Positions 1-10,303 of a stretch of 64,000 bases of DNA are shown piece after piece. Within the stretch, counting starts at the first letter, position 1. The number at the start of each line of letters is the position of its first letter. This DNA comes from Chamaecrista fasciculata (lineage: Eukaryota; Streptophyta; Magnoliopsida; Fabales; Fabaceae): the NCBI GenBank assembly GCA_003254925.1, contig QANZ01026488.1:27435-91434 (forward strand), written 5' to 3'. A model generated the notes under the pieces. That model was given only the letters and a program-made list of their open reading frames with translations. It was not told the origin of the DNA and made no database searches. The position numbers and the translations under genes are program-made.

Positions 1-838
1 ATCCAAGCATAGTCAACAGATGGGGTAGGGAGGACTTATTCAAAAAACCCTAATTAGTTCATCAATCATGGGCTAATAGGCATTAGGTCTACACATAAAT
101 GCCAGTTCATCTATCCATGACTAAGGTGTCTATGCTCAATTTTCAAGTAGTGAAAGGTGGCATGTTCTGTAGTACTTACCCTTTCCACTATTCCACTAAT
201 ATGACATCAGATAGTAGAGTTTTGATAATCTTTTCTAGGAAACTTCTAGCAGTTGCCGGCAAATACTTGCCTAGATATCTCACACATCCTGGTAAGCTGT
301 GATCTTCATCTTTGAAATATGCATGTTCTCATAAATTAAGATAACTCACATAATTTGACATTTTCAAACTCCTATGAGTATGTTTAACTTACGACCAGAT
401 CAAATTGGGAGATTTAAAAACAATTATCAAAGTCAATTGATGACAATTATCCTTTTACAACTAAAGTGAACAAACCAAACTATGCGTCCTTCAAAGACCA
501 CAATATTAATTTAAGCTAAATCATACTCACTATGTTCTAGGAAACAAATGGGGCAATTGTTTCCTAGATGTCTCTCACTTTTCAATGCATAAAATGAGGA
601 TAATGACATGAATACTGACAATTCATATCAGTCATTTTCATCATCTAGATATACAGTTCAATAAAAACAGAATGATTGGGATATGTCAAAATACAGAGTG
701 AAGTGAACTGATGGCCATACATGATTCACAATCAAGAATTGAAAAAGGCTTCCAAAATCCCAAACAATAATAGGTCTTTGCCAATTCATATAAGTACCAC
801 CCACCCATCAATTATATACAGAAAACTAGAAATGCCAT
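1..838. other. Flank and probable 3' UTR of the Harbinger-derived gene; no gene recognised
   Basis: AT-rich sequence with only short open frames, none resembling a known protein. The part next to 838 should hold the 3' untranslated end of the minus-strand gene that stops at 839. I see no transposon ends here. Confidence 0.4.
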
Positions 839-2101
839 TCATCTTCTAATGCTTACCCGATTTATATGTGAAGCAAGCGCATCTCTTATCCTCTGTGCAC
901 CTTCATCTGCTTCTCCTTCAAAAACAGGAAGATCCTCTTCCTTCATATATCCTACGTTTTCATCAGGCATTGGCTCGCTACACCTGATCAGAAAATTATG
1001 CAGCAAACACCCGGAAACAATTACAAACGGCAAATACTCAACACACTCTTCTTTCCATTGCTTTGATAGAAGCTGCCATCTACTTCGAAGTCTCCGAAAT
1101 GCAACTCCTACAAAACGCATTGCCTGACTATGGGCAGAATTAAAGCCCCTTTCCACTGAACTAAAGCTGTCTACCTCATTCAGTCTGTTATAAGGTGTTA
1201 AAAGCCATGGCAAAAGGGGAAAGCATGAATTTCCCAAAATATATGGAGGGATCAAAAACCCATCTCTCAGCTTATACGATGGACCCTGCAACAATTCCTT
1301 GGATTCCTCAACACCCAAATAAAGCTTACTCTGATGCAAAACGGATTCGGGTTTCATAGTACTTGGCCACCCAGCTGACACATCCAAGAACCTCCCTTGG
1401 GAATCCACTAACGCCTGAAGCATCAAGCATCCATTTTCGCCCAATATCTCGCAGTCGATTCGAAATCTCTCCAAACCCAAAACCCCAAAACAATTCGGAA
1501 GCGAACTCCACCCAAAACCCACATCATTTTTTTCTGAATCAGTCCGAAGCTCAAACAAATTACCCAAATTCCCATTAATCGCTCTACAAACAACATAAAA
1601 AACACGACAAGCGTCGGCCGAATCGAACCCGAACCTCCTCGCGACTGTCCTGTAGCTAGCTCCATGTGCGAAGCGGAAAAGCGCGGCAGCAAGAGAATAA
1701 TCGGGAGAGATTGTGGGGATTGCGGAAGCCAAAGAAGGAGAGAGAAGGCTGAGAAGGCGAGTGAAGGAGGATTTGGAGATGTGGAAGGCGTCGAGCCATT
1801 GGGAATCGGTGACTGAAGGGGAAGAAAGAAAACGATGAAACCAGGAATGTGGTGGGTGAGGGGGAAATGAGAGAGAAAGGGGATTGTGGGGTTTAGGAAG
1901 GAGAGAGGATAAATGGGTAAGGGAGGAAAGAAGGGATTCGAGAAGCAAGGTCTGGGAAGAGAGGAGGGTGACGTCGTTTTGAGAGAGAAAGGAGTAGGCG
2001 GTGGAGGTGACGGTGGAAATGAGAGAGAGAAGGTTTCCGTTTGCGGCGGCGGTGGAGCTCTTGTTGCCGTCGTCTTCTTCGTTGCCGGTGGAGGCAGCCA
2101 T
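839..2101 (-). CDS. Domesticated PIF/Harbinger transposase-like protein (HARBI1/ALP1-like), catalytic triad lost
   Basis: A single-exon gene of 420 aa. Residues 131-173 are a helix-turn-helix-like block (SYRTVARRFGF region), and residues about 203-375 match the DDE_Tnp_4 fold of plant ALP1/HARBI1 proteins: CFGVLG, ALVDSQGRF, GWPS, PPYILGNSCFPLLPWLLTPY, and SQAMRFVGVAFRRLRSRW. In active nucleases these blocks carry D, D and E (xIDgTH, lGDsGYP, RxxVExaFG). Here the matching positions are G209, N291 and G332, so DNA cleavage is very unlikely. Despite this the frame is open throughout, which points to a host gene kept for another role; relatives in Arabidopsis (ALP1, HDP1) are chromatin or silencing partners. 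That role is inference here. No terminal repeats flank it, so it is not a mobile copy. The N-terminal 60 aa are Ser/Leu-rich and low complexity. The start at 2101 is the first Met of the frame, with Ala-rich residues after it. Confidence 0.85.
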   Translation of the reverse strand: MAASTGNEEDDGNKSSTAAANGNLLSLISTVTSTAYSFLSQNDVTLLSSQTLLLESLLSSLTHLSSLLPKPHNPLSLSFPPHPPHSWFHRFLSSPSVTDSQWLDAFHISKSSFTRLLSLLSPSLASAIPTISPDYSLAAALFRFAHGASYRTVARRFGFDSADACRVFYVVCRAINGNLGNLFELRTDSEKNDVGFGWSSLPNCFGVLGLERFRIDCEILGENGCLMLQALVDSQGRFLDVSAGWPSTMKPESVLHQSKLYLGVEESKELLQGPSYKLRDGFLIPPYILGNSCFPLLPWLLTPYNRLNEVDSFSSVERGFNSAHSQAMRFVGVAFRRLRSRWQLLSKQWKEECVEYLPFVIVSGCLLHNFLIRCSEPMPDENVGYMKEEDLPVFEGEADEGAQRIRDALASHINRVSIRR

Positions 2102-2172
2102 GCTGTTGTTTAGAGCAGATCACATGGACTTCTCGACTATTTACAATATTTTAGATGTTTCAAATATTTTGA

Positions 2173-2576
2173 AGGTAAAAGTTCTAATTTGGTCCTTCAA
2201 ATTTTTTTTTGATTTTGTTTTAGTCTCTCAAGTTTCTAAAAAGTTCCATTATTAATATTTGACTTTTTTTCATCCACTTTTTCTGTTAAAAAAAAAAAAT
2301 TAACTTTCATCTTCCAATAATTTTTCTCTTTTACAAAAGGGAAGAACATTAATGCAAAAGAGCAAAATTATTGGGAGATGAACGTTAGTATTTTACCTTT
2401 TTTAACAGAAAAAAGTGGATGGAAAAGGATTAAAGACTAAAGGTGAAACTTTTTTGGAAAGTTGAGAGACCAAAATAGAACTTTGGGCAAATATGAGAAA
2501 CCAAACGGAACAAAAAAACTTGAGGGGCCAAAATGAAACTTTGAGCAAACATGAGGAACCAAAATAAGACTTTGGC
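2173..2576. mobile_element. Fold-back Mutator-type MITE (ggtccc family)
   Basis: A 404-bp inverted-repeat element whose arms carry repeated 'ttggtc..ctca' and 'gaccaaaa' units. A 9-bp direct repeat, atattttga, flanks it at 2164-2172 and 2577-2585, the target-site size of Mutator elements. It is the same family as the copy at 16998-17443. No coding capacity. It sits just upstream of the Harbinger-derived gene and may overlap its promoter. Confidence 0.8.
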
Positions 2577-2593
2577 ATATTTTGAGTATCTAA

Positions 2594-3085
2594 GGGGCTG
2601 TTTGGCAACTTCCAATCTCAATCCAATCTCAACCTATGAGATGACATGAGATGATGTTGAAATTAGGATGAGATGAAATGATGTAGTGGTGTTTGGATGG
2701 TTTGAGAGAAAATGATGTATAATAGGGTGTGAAATTATATAAAAGGGTATGTAATGATTGTGGTTGGTTGAAATATGATTATGGATTTTTTTAATTTGTA
2801 TAGGGGTAGAAATGGTATGAAATAATGATGTTGAGATTGAGATTGAGATGAGATGATAGGTGTTTGACTGGGGTTTGACTGGGATGATATTTGGATGAGA
2901 TGCTCTTGGAAAGCGTGATTTCTCAATCCTATAGGATGATGGATTTTGGTCCATCCTATTGGATGAGATTATGGGGCAANTGACTGGGATGATATTGGGA
3001 TGAGATGATATTGGAAAGCGTGATTTCTCAATCCTATAGGATGATGGATTTTGGTCCATCCTATTGGATGAGATTATGGGCCAAA
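2594..3085. mobile_element. PIF/Harbinger-like non-autonomous element, left end and internal part only
   Basis: The left end is GGGGCTGTTTGGCAAC directly after TAA, as expected for PIF/Harbinger (3-bp TWA target). The block at 2747-2764 (GTATGTAATGATTGTGGT) is also found inside the elements at 7903 and 56986, at a similar distance from the left end. 'cttggaaagcgtga' near 2907 recurs at about 8481. No matching right end is seen. A segment of about 95 bp is repeated on each side of the N at 2980, so the right side may be damaged by assembly. Confidence 0.65.
2885..3080. repeat. About 95-bp tandem duplication around an N
   Basis: The stretch from 'tgactgggatgatat' to 'gagattatggg' appears at about 2877-2977 and again at about 2981-3080 with few differences. 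A single N at 2980 lies exactly between the copies, so a real duplication and a mis-joined contig overlap are both possible. Confidence 0.75.
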
Positions 3086-3115
3086 ATGAAAATAACATTA
3101 ATTTTTTTTAAGAAT

Positions 3116-4085
3116 GCAATTTGGTCCATAAATTTGTATCCGGCCAATTAATCAATCCCTAACATGTGTGAGTGATAATTCAAAGCTTGTAGAGAATCCC
3201 AGCCATGAATAATGGGGCACATTTATGAATTTGAATATAAAGAAAATAATAAGTAATATTTTGGGGACTAGAATGCAAGTAATATGGAAATTATTTTAAA
3301 TATACAATTTGGTCCATAACTTTGTATTTTCCCAACAAAACAACAATGCAATTTTTTTGCTACCCATGATTCGAACCAGAAAAATAACAAACACATGGAA
3401 ACTTGTGTATTTTCCCAACAAAAAAATAACCGTTATTTCTCCATTATCCATAGCGCATAATCANGCAATTTGGTCCATAAATTTGTATCAGGCCTATGAA
3501 TCAATTCCTAACATGTGTAAAATGATAACTCAATGCTCGTAGAAAATACCAGCCATAAATAATGGGGCCTATTTATGAAATTGAACAACAAAAAAATAAA
3601 CAAATAATATTTTGGGGACCAGAATGCAAATAACAGGAAAATTATTGTAAACGTACAATTTGGTCCATAACTTTGTATCGGTCCAATGAATACAATTTGG
3701 TTTATAAATTTGTATAGGTCCAATGAACCGGTCCCTAATATGTGTATATGATAACTTGGGGACTAGAATGCAAGTAATATGGAAATTATTTTAAATATAC
3801 AATTTGGTTCATAACTTTGTATTTTCCCAACAAAACAACATTGCAATTTTTTTGCTACCCATGATTCGAACCAGAAAAATAACAAACACATGGAAATTTG
3901 TGTATTTTCCCAACAAAAAAATAACCGTTATTTCTCCATTATCCATAGCGCATAATCATCGGATGAATTTGGACACGACTTTAGAACAACAAATAGTTTG
4001 AGGACCAAAATCAAACTATTTTCATAGTTTGAGAAAAAAACTAAACAAAAAATCCTCCAAACTGCAGGGACCTTATACGTAATTT
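3116..4085. repeat. Cluster of 'caatttggtccataa' repeats, including a 200-bp duplicated block
   Basis: The phrase 'caatttggtccataa' (with small changes) occurs near 3116, 3305, 3468, 3656, 3690 and 3800. The block 3261-3463 is repeated almost exactly at 3756-3958, and the first copy ends at an N (3464). Probably fold-back MITE remnants with an assembly join. It borders the acyltransferase relic at 4120 and replaces whatever exon 1 that relic had. Confidence 0.7.
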
Positions 4086-4119
4086 ACCCATCCAATTAAT
4101 TAATATAATGGAATGTCAG

Positions 4120-5016
4120 CGATCATTCATTTCATTTTGGAGTGGGCTAGACTTGCACGCGGTGAGCCTCTACAAACCGTGCCATTTCTGGACCGGAGCG
4201 TGCTGCGAGTCCAAGAGTCACACACCAGACCACCATCCCTAGATCACTTGGAGTACACGTCGTCTCCTCCTTTATTACTTGGTCGTTCAGATACCAAAGA
4301 GGAAAGAAGCAAAAAAATCACAACGATCATATTGAAATTAAACAAAACCCAAGTGGATAAATTAAGAAAGATGGCAAATGAGAGTTGGGACAAGCCCACG
4401 GGGTGGAGGGAATTTAGTCAGTACGAGACAATAACGGGACATATATGGAGAAGTGCGTGCAAGGCGAGAGGGCTTAAGAAGGAGCAATTAATAGCAGTGA
4501 AAGTTACGGTTGATTCAAGGAGTCGCATGAAGCCTACACTGCCAAAAGGGTACTTTGGGAATACAAGTTTTGCTGGTGAATTGTTGTTGAAACCATTAGG
4601 GTATGCTGCGAGTAGAGTGAGGGAAGTGATAAAGAAGGTGACGGACGAGTACGTAAGGTCATTGATTGAGACGTTGAAAACTCAAGAGGATTTGACCAAG
4701 TTTCAAGATATACATGCACTAAAAGAAATAGTGTCATCATCATCAAGCTGGAGTGAGAAGGAGAAATGGCCTTTCTGTGGAAACCCAAACATTGATGTGG
4801 TGAGTTTGGCAGGCTTTAGTGATATATGGGTTTGATTTTGGGTGGGGAGACGAGTTCTTGATGGGCAAAGGGCCTAATGCATCAATTGGATATTCCTTGA
4901 TTTTGAATAGTCGTGATGGGGATGGATCTCTCCTAGTCGTTATATGCATACAAGTGACTCACTTGGATGCCTTTAGGAACTATTTTTACCAAGATATCAT
5001 CATGTCGTCCATGTAA
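4120..5016 (+). pseudogene. BAHD acyltransferase relic 1 (exon 2 only, frameshifted)
   Basis: A copy of exon 2 of the acyltransferase at 10304-12101. It begins right after an acceptor-like 'gtcag' at 4115-4119 with the same reading as the intact gene (IIHFILEWARLARGEPLQ). It keeps the YETITGHIWRSACKAR block. Near 4813-4835 one extra base shifts the frame, so TGA ends the first frame at 4835 and the DFGWG region continues in another frame to 5016. No first exon with the HxxxD motif is found upstream, where repeats start. With both the catalytic exon missing and the frame broken, it cannot make an active enzyme. Divergence from the intact copy is clear but modest, so the duplication is not very old. 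Confidence 0.88.
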
Positions 5017-5147
5017 TCATCATCAGTTACAAATCGGCCGCAATCAATGGCAATAACACACTCAACACATACGCACATATATAAATTTGAAGAATATATG
5101 TTTCGGAAATTGAAATAAAATCATGTTCTATTAGTAAAAAAGTAAAT

Positions 5148-5846
5148 AAGAGGGGAGTAAATTTATTTAGCCCCGATATCAATTGAACAAACCCAAAAGC
5201 AAAACTCGCTGGGGTTCTCTCTCGTCTCTGTTGTCCTTGCAGCATCCCACGACCATCGCACGTAGAATATTGTTGGGACTGTCCCTACTCACAGCAGCGG
5301 CAACCCCCTACTTGTCTCTCCCGTCGAGATCTGAAGCTTATTTTCTAGTGGTATCTCTTTCCTCTTCTCATCTTTTTTTAGTAGTCTTAAATAATCTCAT
5401 ATCTAAATTTAGTCCCCTGTTTTTGGTAGTTGTTCTTTCAGATATGATTTATCCCCCTTGATTGGTTGTGTTTCTTTAGTTTTTCTCAAATTTTAGTCTT
5501 AAATTTTTTCGGATCTTCTGATCTCACGTTCGATATCATTTTGGTAAAGTCGATGGTTTCTTTACCGTGAAGATGCTTTCCTCTTTGACAAACAATATAT
5601 ATAATTGTAAACTTTTTGTTGACAACACGCTTAGTGATGTTTTTTATCCTCAGAATATCATCCTTATAAGATCAGTATTCTTTATGGGAACGATTTATGA
5701 GCCCAATTCATCCTCTAGTTCAACAATATTTAGGTTTTATTATTCTTGTTTATCATTTTTGAAGTCTTGGATCAATTGTAAGTGCCGTTTGGCTGTTATT
5801 TAATATATTTCCTCTTATTATAAAAAAAAAAAGAGGGGAGTAAATT
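5148..5846 (+). mobile_element. Poly-A retro-insert with 16-bp target duplication (insert 5164-5830)
   Basis: The 16 bases 'aagaggggagtaaatt' occur at 5148-5163 and again at 5831-5846. The 667 bp between them end in a run of A's. This is the classic footprint of target-primed reverse transcription. The insert starts GC-rich (frame at 5183 rich in Ser and Leu) and becomes T-rich. I do not recognise a reverse transcriptase or a known mRNA in it, so it may be a 5'-truncated or internally deleted LINE derivative or a retrocopied transcript. It landed just downstream of acyltransferase relic 1. Confidence 0.8.
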
Positions 5847-6369
5847 GAAAATTTTAAAATAAAATCAATTAGTTTTTAATTAACCTCTTATTGAGATAGT
5901 TAACTATTTTCTATCAAATGTGTTTCATCATGAATAAAAGAATTAGAGGAGTTTTTATAAGAAGGAGAATAACACAAACGAACTATCTTTTATAGGGATT
6001 GACACATACTATTTTATTAATCACTCTTATCATAATAAAATATCCGACAAAAAAAATAAACATTAGAATTTCACTTAAAATTCTAAGATCTTCACAACCT
6101 TTACAATAAGGGTCACTTTTTTTATAGAAATAATTAAGTAGAGATTTATAGAAAGCAAAAGATGAAAAGATTAATTAAATTTAATAGGATCCTTATAAAG
6201 AGAGTCAAGACACAGTCTTTAGCACATAATAAGAGAACACGTATTTGAGATTTTTTCACACAATGAGAGATTGATTTGCACTAGGTTGAAGAATCACATC
6301 ATTTGAGGTCTAAACATCTTCCAATGTTCTTCTACCCTTTGATCCAAAAGAAAAGAAAAGAAAAAAGAA
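5847..6369. other. AT-rich spacer; no feature recognised
   Basis: About 500 bp between the retro-insert and the second acyltransferase relic. No open frames of note and no clear repeat ends. It probably descends from the 3' flank or intron of a duplicated acyltransferase unit. Confidence 0.3.
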
Positions 6370-6665
6370 AAAGATATGCATGCACTAGTGTCATCAAGTG
6401 AGGAGAGAGATAGGGCCTTTCTTTGGAAACCCAAATGAGGTGATAAGCTGTCTGACTTTACCATTATATATATGGGCTTTATTTTGGGTAGGGTCTTGAG
6501 TTCGTAATGGGCCCTTGGCCCAATAAATTGGATGGGTCTTCCTTCATTTTGTATAGTCGTGATGGGATAGTGCTCTCGTCGTTTTTATGTGCATGCAATG
6601 GCCAATGATTACCTTTAAGAAGCATTTTTATCAAGACATGTACATTGTCTTGATCATCATCATCA
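6370..6665 (+). pseudogene. BAHD acyltransferase relic 2 (3' part of exon 2)
   Basis: Aligns by eye with the last quarter of exon 2 of the intact gene at 11817-12110: 'gatatgcatgcacta', then 'tttggaaacccaaa', 'ctgactttaccattatatatatggg', 'ttttgggtaggg' (DFGWG region decayed), 'aatgggcccttggcccaataaattggatgg' and 'agaagcatttttatcaagacatg'. Several indels break every frame. The match runs past the stop into the tcatcatcatc 3' tail, so it arose by DNA duplication and not from an mRNA. Confidence 0.8.
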
Positions 6666-6669
6666 ATAT

Positions 6670-7902
6670 TGAAAACCACGTTCAAAGAAACGCATGTAAG
6701 TAACACACACTTGACGCTATATATAGCATAGGGCATACATTCTCGGAGTTCATTGCACCATGCATACATGTTAGACAACTTGTGATGAATTTTTTTATTT
6801 TCAATGAATCATCGCTCCTAGAATAATGATTAAGGTGTGAAATTTATGTAACTTTATCTAGGTTGGGAAATAAGTAACGAGCCTTGTAAGTTTTTAGTCT
6901 TCAAGATTTTGATTTGCGCAATTAGAGTATATATATAGTAAGGGTCTTAGTTGTCGTCTAATTAATTAGTTAAGAAATATTTTTCCTTGTTATGAAAACT
7001 AAACAAAAAAAGACAATTAACAGCATGGAATATTTTTTTTTTGTTTTTATTAATTTGACCATTATTTGAGGGGAGTGGATTTTATTACATTCAATTAAGA
7101 TTGTCAAATTCAAAAGTTTAAATAAATTTGTGACGGTAGAGTGTCCATTACAATTTTGTTTTGGTTACTTTTACGACAGTATTAGTGACAAGTTTTTGTT
7201 AAAAGTAAATTTCACCTTGAAATTGCACTTAATGTTCAAAACCTTGGAACTTCAAATAAATATGGAAACCAAAACCATGCTTTTGTTGTGATATGAATAT
7301 ATGATCCTTCGTTTACACTTTACATATATAATTAGTTACTTGCTTACCTTGCACACACGCGTGACAAACGAAATTGAAATTCTGACGCATTATATTCAAG
7401 GACGGACACTCGTTCCTCAGTAGTCACTCATAAGAAATTCATTTCATCTAATCTAACAGAACACACCAATTGCGGCGTTAAACAATTCATCATTCTCATT
7501 TCATCTCACTTTGAACGCCTAAACAAGTTTAAATAAATATAGGTTAAAATTTCATTTTGGTATCTGAATTGTAAGGTGAATTCTGTTTTGATCCTCAATT
7601 TTTTTTTTCTATTATTAGTAAAAAGCATGATATTTCATTTGATTTCTGTCGTTATCTCTCACATATACAATTAAGATTGACGTTTTATCTTTGATATGTG
7701 TCATTTAATTTGTTAGCAAAAAAAAATTGTTTTTAATCACAAATTAGAGATATTTATAATTAATTTTTCTTTTTAAAAAATCAAATTTATCTTTCTTTTT
7801 TATGTGAACTCATTTATTATAATGTGTATATATATATATATGAGAAATAAATAGTCTAGATAAGGTGTTTAGTTCCAAAGATAATGGCAGAAATCAGACA
7901 TA
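6670..7902. other. AT-rich intergenic sequence; no gene
   Basis: Low-complexity AT-rich DNA with a short (TA)n run near 7827-7842. 'ttcatcatt'-like and 'ggtatctgaattg' phrases near 7555 hint at an old ggtccc-type MITE fragment, but I cannot define its ends. Confidence 0.3.
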
Positions 7903-9582
7903 GGGTCAGTTCGTTTGCGCTTATAATAAAATAGGTTCTGATTATATTCAGAGTATGATTGTAATCAAAGTTGATTATTTGTGTATTGGTGTTTGGATGA
8001 AAGTTGATTATTTGGTGTGAAATTATTGAAATGGGTATGTAATGATTGTGGTTGGTAGATAGAAGGGTAAGGAAATTGATAAATTGTATAAGAGTAGAAA
8101 AGTTGAAAAAAGTAGGAAAACGTAAGATGTGATTTGACATATAATCAAAGTGTGTTTGTTGCTTATAGAAAAATCAAAGAGTAAACTACCAAATTGGTCC
8201 CTGGATTATTGGCTCGCTGACAGATTGGTCCCCGAATTTAGGAAATTAACAAATAGGTCCCCGAATTTTTCTAACGTTAGTCAAATAGGTCCCCGAATAA
8301 CATGCACAGAAGGACCTATTTGACAAATGTTAGAAAAATTCGAGGACCTATTTGACTCGTTAGAAAAATTCGGGGACCTATTTGTCAATTTTTTAAATTC
8401 GGGGACCAATCTATCAGCGAGTCAATAATCCAGGGACCAATTTAGTAGTTTACTCAAAATCAAATTATGTCACTGTTTGCCTTGGAAAGCGTGAAAATAT
8501 GATTATAATCATGTGCAACTTTGGAGGTGATTATTTTGTTTGGTCCACTGAATTCATTTTTGCATACGAAATGGTGGATCGAAAGGACTAAAGCGTAGCA
8601 TTTGGCCCCGACATTCGGTGGACCAACGAAAAAAATGGTCCACCGTTTCGCACAACATGAGAGAGAATGAAAAAAAAAGCAACGAACCCGAACAAAATAT
8701 TCAATTTGGCTTAATTTTTTTTTTGCTTCTCTTCTCCTCGTCTCTCTCTCTCCCTCTCCCTCTTCCTCTCTCTCGTCTCTCGCTTTCTCTTCCTCGCCAC
8801 CGATTAGTATTCGCCGCCGGACCTTCCTCCAAGCCCATCAGCTTCGCCACCAGCGCAGGTGGAGTACTTCAAAAGTTCTCCGGCGATTTCGCCGGATTTG
8901 AGCAAAAACGAACATTATTAGATTCTTTTTATATATATCCTCTGATTCTCTCACTTCCCTCTCACTTCCCTATTGAATCACTCATGGTGACAAAAATTCT
9001 CGGCGTAGTTTTGTTGGGTGTGCTGGTGGATTTGGTGGGAAGTGTGGGATGGAAGATAAGGATTGGACTTGGATTGAGAAATTGGATGATTGTGAGTAGT
9101 GTTCGTCGGTGAGAATGTATCAGTGTGATGGTCTCGAATTTGTAGGATTGGAGATGAAGTGGAATCGGAAGAGATGCCTAAACTTTATTTTTTGATCCTT
9201 ACTGCAGATTTCTGGTTCAATGCCATGAATGGATGAAGCGAATATGGAGGAGAGAGAGAAAGGAGGAAGACAAGAATAGCTAAAATAATAATTTGATTCA
9301 CAAATAATTTGGGCAAAATAACATTTTAGCCCAATACAATAATGAGTATTTACAATATGATCCAATATTGAAGTAAATGACTATTTTACCCTTGTGATGG
9401 ATGATTGATTGTATTAGAGTATAAATAATTATAGGTATATATATAGGGGTATAAGTGTAATTGAGTGTGTTTGATTATAAAAAAATCATAATTATAATTT
9501 GATCAGAAAAAGAGCATAAGCGAACATGCTTATTACGATTATAATCAGAGCAGATTATAATCAAAGCGCAAACGAACTTGCC
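7903..9582. mobile_element. PIF/Harbinger-like non-autonomous element, about 1.7 kb, with captured GC-rich sequence
   Basis: The left end GGGTCAGTTCGTTTGCGC (7903) is mirrored at the right end (9566-9582; reverse complement GGCAAGTTCGTTTGCGC). 'ata' flanks both ends, consistent with a 3-bp target. Sub-terminal 'gattataatc' motifs recur at both sides. It carries the block GTATGTAATGATTGTGGT at 8035-8052 shared with the elements at 2594 and 56986. It has no transposase. Inside are a nested MITE (8179-8455) and a GC-richer segment at about 8700-9110 (open frame 8618-9112, Ser/Leu-rich start then hydrophobic) that looks like captured gene or UTR sequence, as in Pack-type elements. Confidence 0.72.
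8179..8455. mobile_element. Fold-back Mutator-type MITE, GAGTAAACTAC family, copy 1 (nested)
   Basis: A 277-bp near-perfect inverted repeat from GAGTAAACTACCAAATTGG to its complement ending GTTTACTC. The 9-bp target duplication aaaatcaaa lies at 8170-8178 and 8456-8464. A second copy lies at 33387-33684. It sits inside the larger Harbinger-like element and is therefore younger than that insertion. Confidence 0.9.
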
Positions 9583-9712
9583 ATAATCACAATTGAAACC
9601 AAAGGTGAAACAAATAATTACAAATTAAAATGAAATCCATGTTCATGGACCAAAATATAACTTTAACCAATAAACATGCTTTTCTCGACAATTCTCCATT
9701 GGACGACCATGT

Positions 9713-10089
9713 TTTAAAAATGGTAAATTATATGTGGATACCATATTTGATGGACCGATTTCACTTTAGTATCTTATTCTTTTAAAAGTGACACTTTGAT
9801 ACGCTATTCTTTGCACCGTTAACATTTTAGTACGCTGTTCTTTTAAAAGTGACATTTTGGTACTATGTTCTTTGCACCGTTAACACTTTGGTACCCTAAC
9901 AAACATAGAACAGGGTACCAATGTAAAATTGGTCCATAAAACATGATACAAAAGTTTCAACGTTGCAAAGAATATAGTAGCAAAATGTCACTTTTGAAAG
10001 AACAGGGTACCCAAGTGTTACTTTTGAAAGAACAAGATACCAAAGTCAAATCGACCCGTAGAACAAGATAATAATTTACCATTTTTAAA
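9713..10089. mobile_element. Fold-back MITE with 19-bp perfect terminal inverted repeats
   Basis: Begins TTTAAAAATGGTAAATTAT and ends with its exact complement. Internal arms hold 'tttagtac..ttctttt' and 'gaacagggtaccaa' units in mirror order. No coding capacity. Its right end is about 215 bp upstream of the acyltransferase start codon, so it may lie in or next to that promoter. Confidence 0.7.
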
Positions 10090-10303
10090 ATAAGAAATTT
10101 TAATTAATTACAAGATAGGACTCGTATATTAGTTGAATGCATATTTTGATTGTAAAAATAATATATAATGTAGTCACGCCATCCATCATTTTAGAGGGTC
10201 TTTAAATAGGACGAACATTTCAGGCTTGTGACCTCAATCCACAATAACCAAGTATCAAATCAAAGATATAACAATTAACGAAGTGATAAAGAGGAAATTA
10301 AAG

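Noticed and set aside
2634-3098. Antisense 154-aa frame rich in Ile/Ser
   Set aside because: It lies in the Harbinger-like repeat, crosses the N at 2980, and consists of repeated transposon sequence.
3116-4085. CRISPR-like spaced repeats
   Set aside because: Spacing is irregular, repeats diverge, and the genome is that of a plant.
8618-9112. 164-aa frame, possible gene
   Set aside because: It sits wholly inside a non-autonomous transposon with no family match; at best a captured fragment.
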